This document shows positions 36,686 to 43,577 of a DNA stretch of 64,000 bases, piece by piece. Origin of the DNA: Nostoc sp. 'Lobaria pulmonaria (5183) cyanobiont'. Its GTDB lineage: Bacteria; Cyanobacteriota; Cyanobacteriia; Cyanobacteriales; Nostocaceae. How positions within the stretch are numbered: the stretch's first letter is position 1; every line of letters begins with the position of its first letter. The position numbers and the translations under genes were made by a program. The notes under the pieces are model-generated. The model saw nothing but the letters and a program-made list of their open reading frames with translations, searched no databases and was not told where the DNA came from. The DNA lies in contig NZ_CP026692.1 in NCBI RefSeq assembly GCF_002949795.1, positions 1,113,501 to 1,177,500 of the forward strand, written 5' to 3'.

Positions 36686-37696
36686 TTACTTATTACTTCT
36701 TAGCTGCCGATATAGAAGTTGGAGAGCTTGTTTTTCTATTTGTCTGACTCGTTCACGACTAATACCCATGCGCTGACCAATCTGTTCTAGAGAAAGTTCA
36801 TTTCCATCTATCAACCCAAAGTGTAAGTTTAAGATTTTTTGTTGTTGTCTAGACAAACTTGACAACAAGCCTTCAACTTCTTGATTGAGAGATTGTTCAG
36901 TGGTATAGCCATTTTCTGAATATCTATAATCTTCGATTAAGTCTTCTAACTTTACATCTCTGTCTGAGCTAACTCGAAGATCGAGAGAGATAGTTTGACG
37001 AGCCAAAGTTAAATATTCTCGAATTTGACTAGGCTGCAAAGAAAGTGCATGAGCAATTTCCGTAGTGGTAGGAACACGACCCAGTTTTTGAGATAACTCT
37101 CGCTGAACGCGCTTAATTTTATTTAACTTTTCATTGATGTGAATGGGTAATCTAATTGCGCGTGCTTGTTGGGCGTAGACGCGAAGCGGCTTGTCGTCAG
37201 ACATCGCTCTGGTAATTCCTTGACGAATCCACCAGTAAACGTAGGTTGAAAATCTATATCCTAGAGCCGGATTGAATTTCTCAATCCCTCTCTCCAAACC
37301 CAAAGTACCTTCTTGAATTAAGCCCAGCAGTTCTAAGTTACGTCTTTGATATTGCTTGGCAATTGACACCACAAGCCGGAGATTAGACGCCATCATTTTT
37401 TGCTTGGCTTTTTTCCCTTGATTTAGCTTTTGAAGTATTTCTTGTTCGCTTAACTGCATCTGGTCAGCCCATTCTGACAGTGTAGGTGTCCGCTTTAATT
37501 CAACAGTCAGTTTTTCAGATTCAGCAAGTATTTTCATCATCTGCTGAACTTGTTGAGCAAAAAAAACTTCTTGCTCCTGGGTTAATAGAGGTATCCGCCC
37601 AATTTCTTGAAGATAGGTACGTACTGTATCAGTTGTAGATTGAGATGCTTTGCTTGTCTTACTAGCTTTGGTATCTGAGGATATTAAGTTACTCAT
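36686..37696 (-). CDS. Group 2-type RpoD-like sigma factor with an in-frame repeat insertion
   Basis: A 336-residue sigma-70 family protein: region 1.2 (VRTYLQEIGRIPLLTQEQE), region 2 (SNLRLVVSIAKQYQRRNLEL to YWWIRQGITRA), region 3 (AIRLPIHINEKLNKIKRV) and region 4 with the -35 helix-turn-helix (ISRERVRQIEKQAL). Between ITRA (region 2.4) and AQQARAIRLP the protein contains MSDDKPLRVY (residues 165-174) where relatives have a single Ile; the DNA there is a short dispersed repeat. It adds about 9 residues next to the -10 recognition helix. The gene is otherwise intact. It lacks region 1.1, as group 2 factors do, and is probably a stress or alternative sigma. Confidence 0.93.
   Translation of the reverse strand: MSNLISSDTKASKTSKASQSTTDTVRTYLQEIGRIPLLTQEQEVFFAQQVQQMMKILAESEKLTVELKRTPTLSEWADQMQLSEQEILQKLNQGKKAKQKMMASNLRLVVSIAKQYQRRNLELLGLIQEGTLGLERGIEKFNPALGYRFSTYVYWWIRQGITRAMSDDKPLRVYAQQARAIRLPIHINEKLNKIKRVQRELSQKLGRVPTTTEIAHALSLQPSQIREYLTLARQTISLDLRVSSDRDVKLEDLIEDYRYSENGYTTEQSLNQEVEGLLSSLSRQQQKILNLHFGLIDGNELSLEQIGQRMGISRERVRQIEKQALQLLYRQLRSNK
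37173..37207. repeat. Short dispersed repeat inside the sigma factor gene
   Basis: Starts GCGTAGACGCGAAGCGGC and ends TTGTCGTCAGACATCGC; same start (GCGTAG) and end (GACATCGC) as the repeats at 25058-25086 and 54812-54841. Translated in frame on the minus strand as part of MSDDKPLRVY. Confidence 0.85.
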
Positions 37697-37716
37697 AGTA
37701 AGTTAGCCTCTGCCTA

Positions 37717-38625
37717 TTAATTAGGGGATTTTTTATTAGGGAAAAACCGCAGATAATGACTCGACGAGCCATAGAGGTTTTTATAAAGAAACCAGGTATC
37801 AAGCACTAGCTCCAAAAGAGCAATCAACACCCAAATTGCTAGAGAAACAATTACAGGTAGGCTGAGATCGGGAAACTTCCTTTGCAAATCGATAATGCCA
37901 AATAACAGCAAAAACAGGAGCGAAACTCCCAGGAGAAAGGACAACTTGATGATCGCAAGAATGAAACGGCTCATCTCTAGGATGCGATTGTAAAGCCTGG
38001 AAAATCCCTCCACGATTTCTTCGATGTTATTGATGACAAGTAAAATTTGTTGTCGGTATAGATGGGTAGCTAAGGAGCATTGTTGCTGCACTTGCGCCCA
38101 TTGATATTCATTCTTGAAATTATCTAAAAGCTTATCCAAAGGTAGCACCTGGGAGCTAGTTGGCCAAATTGGTAAATCTTTTAAATGCAAGGGAACTAAA
38201 TAGTTAATCAGCGCTATCAGAGTTTCCTCAAAATTACTGAGTTCGGGGGGAAGAGACTGAGTTAGACGAATGAGTTGGTCAATCTGAATCTGAAGTGTAT
38301 AGTAGTCCTCATGCCGCCTTTGAGCGATCAACTGACTATTAAACGTGAGGAAAACAATTAACACCCCCAATAAAGCAGCTAGGGACTGGGATACAGCAGA
38401 AAAGAATTCAATCGCCACCTGTTTAGGCACTGTCAGCCAGGGGGCGTTTTCCCGCATAGCAAAAATCAAGGTGGCAACAAATACAACCCCTACGATCGCT
38501 AGCTGATGGTGAGTAACAGTAGCGATGACTGTCCGCACTAGGGGAGTGTTACTGAATTGAACTAGGACTTGAAGACCTGGGACTGGTTCACAAATTTGAA
38601 GTCGTTGGGCCTTGCGGGTTGACAT
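37717..38625 (-). CDS. Membrane protein of unknown function
   Basis: A 302-residue protein with about four transmembrane segments (near 40-58, 72-96, 215-240 and 248-274) and a central soluble helical region (100-210) with repeated LIRLTQSLPPEL-like stretches. I do not recognise the family; the layout (two TM, cytoplasmic helices, two TM) resembles DUF2254 or bestrophin-like channel proteins but no motif confirms this. It starts MSTRKAQRLQICEPVPGL at 38625 and lies 21 bp upstream of the sigma factor gene on the same strand, so the two may be co-transcribed. The CtpA-type protease gene ends 46 bp further upstream. Confidence 0.7.
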   Translation of the reverse strand: MSTRKAQRLQICEPVPGLQVLVQFSNTPLVRTVIATVTHHQLAIVGVVFVATLIFAMRENAPWLTVPKQVAIEFFSAVSQSLAALLGVLIVFLTFNSQLIAQRRHEDYYTLQIQIDQLIRLTQSLPPELSNFEETLIALINYLVPLHLKDLPIWPTSSQVLPLDKLLDNFKNEYQWAQVQQQCSLATHLYRQQILLVINNIEEIVEGFSRLYNRILEMSRFILAIIKLSFLLGVSLLFLLLFGIIDLQRKFPDLSLPVIVSLAIWVLIALLELVLDTWFLYKNLYGSSSHYLRFFPNKKSPN

Positions 38626-38670
38626 GATTGAAAGTGGCGATAGTAGATATTGTTAAGAGTATCTCTATAC

Positions 38671-39951
38671 TTATTGCCCACGCTGTAAACTCAGATGATT
38701 GTCCCCGGACTGAATCAATTTGCTCAGGTCAGCAACGGCGCTAGCATACTGAGGATCAGCTAATGTCCCTAAGGTTTGGTTTTGCAGTAATGCTTTCTGT
38801 TGTGCCTTGGTTAACTCAACGTTAATATCTGGTGCAATGCCGACATGATTAATATCTCGACCTTTCGGTGTGTAGTATTTGGCGATCGTTAGTTTCAGCC
38901 CGGAACCATCCTCCAGTGGCTCTACGGCTTGAACTAAACCTTTACCGAAAGTGCGAGTCCCTACTAAGGTGGCGCGATTATCATCTTGCAGCGCTCCTGA
39001 CAGAATTTCGCTGGCGCTAGCAGATCCCTTATCAACCAGTATCACTAAGGGTTTGTCGGTGAGAGGATGTCCCGACGCATTGTAACTCTCTTTAACTTGG
39101 TCTCGATTTACCAAAGACACGATCGCTCCTTGCTTCAACCACATACTGGCAATTTGCAAACTTGCATCCAGTAGTCCACCTGGATCGGAACGCAGATCCA
39201 AAACGTAGCCCTGCACCTGTTGTTTTTCTAATGCTTCAATTGCGCGATGCATCTCTGCGGGGGCAGTTTGCGTAAACTCTGGTAAACGAATGTAACCAAT
39301 CTTACCTGATGTTGTTGTTTGCGTGTTGTAAGTTACAGGATGGATAGCAATATTGGCGCGGGTAAGTTTGAAAGTTTGCAATTGGCTACCCCGTTGAATC
39401 GTGAGTACTACCTTGGTTCCCACCGGGCCGAGAATCCGCTTCACCGCATCATCAATTTTCATCCCCTGAGTTTTTTCACCGTTAATTTGGACAATTACAT
39501 CGTCCGGCAAAATACCCGCTTTAAAAGCAGGGGTTCCTTGAATTGGGGCGACAACGGTTAAGGCTTTAGTTTTTTCATTCTGTGCCAGTTCCAGCCCTAC
39601 ACCACTGAGATTGCCAGAAATATCGTTATTTAGGGCTTTAAATTCTTGTGGGTCAAAAAACTCGGTGTAGCGATCGCCTAATTTCGCCACCATTTCTTGA
39701 ATTGCTCCATAAGCCTGTTTCTTGGAACTATAGGAACGGCTAATATACTGCTGGCGAATTGCTTGCCAATCTTGATGGTTAAAGCTGACATCAACATAAT
39801 TTTTATCTAGGATTTGCCATACTTCATCCACCAGTTGTTGAGAGCTAGGTTGTGGTTTACCTATAGCTTTGGAAGTATAGAGACTAGTTCCTACAAGGAT
39901 TGCGGCTATAACAGCCAGTTCTATCTTGACGAGAAATTTTTGTTTAAACAT
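38671..39951 (-). CDS. Carboxyl-terminal processing protease (S41, CtpA/B/C type)
   Basis: A 426-residue S41 protease: N-terminal signal/anchor (LAVIAAILVGTSLYTSKAIG), a PDZ domain (about 110-185: GVGLELAQNEK..AFKAGILPDDVIVQINGEK) and the catalytic domain with DLRSDPGGLLDAS, the nucleophile Ser in DKGSASASEIL and the general-base Lys in TRTFGKGLVQ. Cyanobacterial CtpA matures the D1 precursor in the thylakoid lumen; the paralogues CtpB and CtpC have other or unclear roles, and reading does not decide which this is. It precedes the DUF-membrane protein and sigma gene on the same strand. Confidence 0.92.
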   Translation of the reverse strand: MFKQKFLVKIELAVIAAILVGTSLYTSKAIGKPQPSSQQLVDEVWQILDKNYVDVSFNHQDWQAIRQQYISRSYSSKKQAYGAIQEMVAKLGDRYTEFFDPQEFKALNNDISGNLSGVGLELAQNEKTKALTVVAPIQGTPAFKAGILPDDVIVQINGEKTQGMKIDDAVKRILGPVGTKVVLTIQRGSQLQTFKLTRANIAIHPVTYNTQTTTSGKIGYIRLPEFTQTAPAEMHRAIEALEKQQVQGYVLDLRSDPGGLLDASLQIASMWLKQGAIVSLVNRDQVKESYNASGHPLTDKPLVILVDKGSASASEILSGALQDDNRATLVGTRTFGKGLVQAVEPLEDGSGLKLTIAKYYTPKGRDINHVGIAPDINVELTKAQQKALLQNQTLGTLADPQYASAVADLSKLIQSGDNHLSLQRGQ

Positions 39952-40105
39952 ACTTTAACTTTAGAAGAAGAATACAGAATTCAGAATTCCGAATGCAATT
40001 GATGAAGGGCTGAATACCTCCAGTCGTAAATAATTCTTTCTATTAGCGTAGCGGGGCGTAGCCCATTCTGACGACTGACTACTGAATTCTGTTTTGATAA
40101 AACTA

Positions 40106-40489
40106 TTAGGAATTATCTTGAGATTTCCCTTTGCGGTGGGGATAGGCAGTCTTAAAAATATCCTGAATTTTAGTCTTTTGTTCAGCCGTGAGATTCAGGC
40201 TGAACACTGCTTTACGCATTTTTTCACCTTGTTGTAATTTCGTTGACAATTCCTTGACCTGATCGGGGGTAAGAACTGCCTCAACTTGCTTGCGAATTTC
40301 TTGGCGCTTTTGAGCGCGTTCTGACGTATTCGATCCCGGAGAGTTGGTCGTAGAAGTATCAGATACCTTTGTGCCAGAATCATTTCCTTGAGATACATCT
40401 GGAGATTTGGAACTGCTGCAACTTGTCAATCCTCCAATTAGGATAGTTGCAAGGAGCAAGGTTGGTAAAATTATCTGTTTTTTTATCAT
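40106..40489 (-). CDS. Small lipoprotein, LTxxQ/Spy-like
   Basis: A 127-residue lipoprotein: signal peptide with lipobox ILIGGLTSC (Cys near residue 24) followed by a Ser/Thr/Asp-rich linker and a helical domain with VLTPDQVKELSTKLQQGEK and NLTAEQKTKIQDIF, the two LTxxQ-like repeats found in Spy/CpxP periplasmic chaperones. The role may be envelope stress protection, by analogy. It lies 320 bp from the divergent two-component genes at 40822-42718, which could regulate it; that is inference from position. Confidence 0.8.
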   Translation of the reverse strand: MIKKQIILPTLLLATILIGGLTSCSSSKSPDVSQGNDSGTKVSDTSTTNSPGSNTSERAQKRQEIRKQVEAVLTPDQVKELSTKLQQGEKMRKAVFSLNLTAEQKTKIQDIFKTAYPHRKGKSQDNS

Positions 40490-40821
40490 TTACTTCTCTG
40501 GTTTTTGTTGTGTGTAATCGGACTGTTCTGACTCAATTTTGGTGAGAAGATATTTAAAAAGTTGCTGCTTTACTCACACCAATTAATCTTAAAAGTTAGA
40601 ATGAGTTTGCACATGAGCTAGAATTCCTAACCTGACTAGTAAAAAAGTACTCAATTTATTGTGACTTTTTTCCTAATTTAGAAATAATTAATTAGTTAGA
40701 ACGGCTCTACCAATACTAGAGACAGATTCGTTATATAGAAAGAGAGTTTCATCTCAACAGCACCTATCTCTCAGTTTCCTATCTTCTGCACCTACTTCCC
40801 TCTAAAATAGTGAAAATACCT
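40490..40821. other. Intergenic region between divergent genes
   Basis: About 330 bp between the divergent lipoprotein and histidine kinase genes; AT-rich, no gene or clear repeat. Contains the promoters of both. No strong inverted repeat for an operator was seen. Confidence 0.45.
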
Positions 40822-42093
40822 ATGGTTTTGTTACAAAGACCATTGAGTTGGAACAGTTCTATGGTTAGCTTGACCTACCCATCTTTCCGTCTGTTGCTTT
40901 ACTTAGAGTGGCTGTTATTAGCCACGGCAGTATTTATGGAAGTTCTGCTGCCGTTTCAGTTGTCCTGGTCTTTGCCGCTAGGAGTTCTGGCGATCGCCAC
41001 ATTCAGCTTGATGGGTTTGAGGCTACCAATGGTGAAGCTGGAAAGCAAATTAATTTATACAGCCCTGGAATTCGGTTTAATTTTGCTGCCAGCAACTCAA
41101 CATACTTTATCGACTCGCTCCGTTTTCCTGCTGTGTCTGGTACTGGTGATGCGGAGTTGTCTCATATTTAAGCGATCGGGACAGTTGGCTGTCTTGATTT
41201 TATCTCTGCTTGTCTATGGAACACTGCTTTTATCAAGACCGATTGTACCTGAGAACTTTATGCCAGATAAGCTGGTTGCCATGTCCTGGGATTGGCGATT
41301 AAGTAATATATTATTGTTTAGCTTAACGTTAGTATTCGCTTTGTTGTTAATTAATGCCCTGCTTGCAGAACGCCAAAGTCGAGAGCAGTTAGAAATTGCT
41401 CATCAGCAATTAGAGATCACCAATCAACAACTGTGTCAGTATGCGCTACGGATTGAAGATCAGGCAACCTTGCAGGAACGCAACCGAATTGCCCGCGAAA
41501 TTCATGATGGGTTGGGACACACTCTCGCTGCCCAAACCATTCAGATTAATAATACTCTGTTGTTTTGGCAATCAAATAATGACAAAGCATTGACATTTCT
41601 CAAACAGGCAAAAGAACTGGGGGCTGAGGCGCTGTTAGAAATTCGGCGATCGCTTTCGGTTTTGCGTTCAAATCCTTTGCAAGGGCAATCTCTCAAATCA
41701 GCTATTGAAAAGCTGTTGAGAGATTTTCAACAAACCACTGGTATTGAACCTTCCTGTAAAATTGACGTACCCCACATACCAACAGAAGTAAACACAGCCC
41801 TTTACCGGATTGTGCAAGAATCGCTGACAAATATTTGTAAACACGCCGAGGCAACGAGTGTCACCGTTAAACTTCTAGCTCACGCTGGGATGATTCATCT
41901 GTCAATCGAAGACAATGGAAAAGGGTTTAACCCGACTCAAAATACAACCGGCTTTGGACTACAAGGGATGCGAGAACGGTCGGTTGCACTGGGCGGCCAG
42001 TTGAATCTCCACAGTCAACTAGGAACAGGTTGTTGTATTTCTGTTTCTTTGCCACTATCAAAGCTAGCTTATGATTCGGATTTTATTAGTTGA
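40822..42093 (+). CDS. NarL-type sensor histidine kinase
   Basis: About 423 residues. Six or so N-terminal transmembrane segments (to about residue 185), a coiled-coil linker (REQLEIAHQQLEITNQQLCQ), a HisKA_3 dimerisation domain with phospho-acceptor His in RNRIAREIHDGLGHTLA, and a HATPase_c domain (NICKHAEATS, SIEDNGKGFN, GFGLQGMRERS). The extracellular region is very small, so it probably senses a membrane or intramembrane signal. A start at GTG 40810 is also possible. The end overlaps the response regulator gene by 23 nt. Confidence 0.92.
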   Translation: MVLLQRPLSWNSSMVSLTYPSFRLLLYLEWLLLATAVFMEVLLPFQLSWSLPLGVLAIATFSLMGLRLPMVKLESKLIYTALEFGLILLPATQHTLSTRSVFLLCLVLVMRSCLIFKRSGQLAVLILSLLVYGTLLLSRPIVPENFMPDKLVAMSWDWRLSNILLFSLTLVFALLLINALLAERQSREQLEIAHQQLEITNQQLCQYALRIEDQATLQERNRIAREIHDGLGHTLAAQTIQINNTLLFWQSNNDKALTFLKQAKELGAEALLEIRRSLSVLRSNPLQGQSLKSAIEKLLRDFQQTTGIEPSCKIDVPHIPTEVNTALYRIVQESLTNICKHAEATSVTVKLLAHAGMIHLSIEDNGKGFNPTQNTTGFGLQGMRERSVALGGQLNLHSQLGTGCCISVSLPLSKLAYDSDFIS

Positions 42094-42718
42094 CGATCAG
42101 CATCTTATTCGCCAGGGACTTAAGAGTATGCTTGAGTCGAATGCCCAGATGCAGGTAATTGGTGAGGCGGAGAATGGACAACGGGCACTCGAACAGATTG
42201 CCGCACTGAAACCTGATATTGTGCTAATGGATATCCGAATGCCCGTAATGGATGGAGTTGCCACCACAAAAGCGATCGCTCAACAATATCCTGACATTAA
42301 GGTTCTCGTCCTCACCACCTTCGATGATGATGAGTATGTTTTCCAGGCGATGCGGCTGGGTGCAAAGGGCTATTTGCTCAAAGACACCGAACCAGATGAA
42401 TTAATGTTGGCAATTCGATCCGTCTACAAGGGACAAACCCTACTCGGCCCGGGATTGTTTGAGAAAGCACTCACGCCGATTGCCGCACCTGTCCCGTCTA
42501 TGCAAACTCCTCCAGAATTGGCGCAACTCACAGCCAGAGAATTAGATGTATTGCGGTTAATTGCTTGTGGAGCTAATAACCGGGAAATTGCCGAATCGCT
42601 GTTTCTTTCAGAAAACACTGTTAAGAATTATGTTACCAATATTCTCAGTCGCTTGAGTTTACGCGATCGCACTCAAGCCGCTTTGTTTGCCCATTCGTTG
42701 TTTAGTGGACTTAAGTAG
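42071..42718 (+). CDS. NarL/FixJ family response regulator
   Basis: A 215-residue regulator: receiver domain (1-120) with acidic pocket DD (residues 8-9), phospho-acceptor Asp in DIVLMDIRMP, Thr/Ser in VLVLTTFDDD and Lys in GYLLKDTEP; LuxR-type HTH (150-210) with LTARELDVLRLIACGANNRE and SENTVKNYVTNILSRL. It overlaps the kinase gene by 23 nt and is certainly its partner. Complete. Confidence 0.95.
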   Translation: MIRILLVDDQHLIRQGLKSMLESNAQMQVIGEAENGQRALEQIAALKPDIVLMDIRMPVMDGVATTKAIAQQYPDIKVLVLTTFDDDEYVFQAMRLGAKGYLLKDTEPDELMLAIRSVYKGQTLLGPGLFEKALTPIAAPVPSMQTPPELAQLTARELDVLRLIACGANNREIAESLFLSENTVKNYVTNILSRLSLRDRTQAALFAHSLFSGLK

Positions 42719-42778
42719 AGTCTACTTGGGCAAGGGATATATCGTTCACTAGAAATACAAATAGCTGGGAAACGCAAT

Positions 42779-42967
42779 CGATACAATGCGATTGTTAGTC
42801 GATGCAATGCGATTGTTGGTCGATACAATGCGATTGTTAGTCGATACAATGCGATTGTTAGTCGATACAATGCGATTGTTGGTCGATACAATGCGATTGT
42901 TAGTCGATACAATGCGATTGTCAGTCGATGCAATGCGATTGTTAGTCGATACAATGCTATTGCACGT
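42779..42967. repeat. 21-bp tandem repeat array (9 units)
   Basis: Unit starts CGATACAATGCG and ends ATTGTTAGT. Eight near-identical units plus one degenerate unit (CTATTGCACGT) fill 189 bp, starting 60 bp after the response regulator stop. Variant bases (A/G in CGATRCAA, A/G in TTRGT) recur in several units. No stop codons in several frames, so heptapeptide ORFs on both strands are artefacts. Confidence 0.95.
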
Positions 42968-43019
42968 CAAGAGACAATACGGTTCAGTTAAGGTTCAAAC
43001 TCTTGGTCAAAGTCAATTT

Positions 43020-43215
43020 TTTAACGTAGACGCAAAGCAGTGAGGGGGTCGCAGTCTTCTCTAGAAGACGCTACGCGAAGGCGGTTCCCATCGATTGCGT
43101 TAGCGAGTCTTCTCCCTTGGCGTTAGCCTCTCCCTTTGGGAGAAGGGGAGACGCTAAGAGCGAACAAGCGTCACTCTCGAACCCGATAGCGTATTAGCGA
43201 CAAAGGAGCGTCAGG
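43020..43215. repeat. Dense cluster of short dispersed repeats
   Basis: Several nested palindromic repeats follow each other: TTCTCTAGAAGA, GCGTTAGCGAGTCTTC, TCTCCCTTTGGGAGAAGGGG, AGACGCTAAGAGCG and GCGTATTAGCGACAAAGG. They belong to the AGACGCTACGCG / GCGTTAGCG families. Together with the 21-bp array they fill the 860-bp gap before the polyferredoxin fusion gene. Confidence 0.75.
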
Positions 43216-43577
43216 GCTTGCCCCAGGCTACCACAGAGACGCAGAGGAAACAGAGAGAAAAAATTGCTTCACTGAACCGTATTGGGTCAAAACCCGGATT
43301 TCTCACCACATCTCTCAAAGCCTGCGCTTGTGCAGGGGAGCAGGGGAGCAGAGGAGAGTTATTGTACAAGTTCTTTCTTCTCTGCCCCTCAAGCTTGTGA
43401 GAAATGCGGGAAAAGACTTGTCTGTACAGGGGATTAAGGGGTGGCGTTCTTATTTGTGATTTATACAAGAAGTCCACTACACATTGTGTATTAATACACA
43501 ACAACTGAATATAGATATTTTACATACTCTTTCAGGGATAATTCTTCTTATACAGCAGCCTACAGGGAGAACTTAAT

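Noticed and set aside
42673..43043. Heptapeptide-repeat ORFs on both strands (MRLLVDT, NRIVSTN)
   Set aside because: Artefact of the stop-free 21-bp array at 42779-42967; no independent coding evidence.
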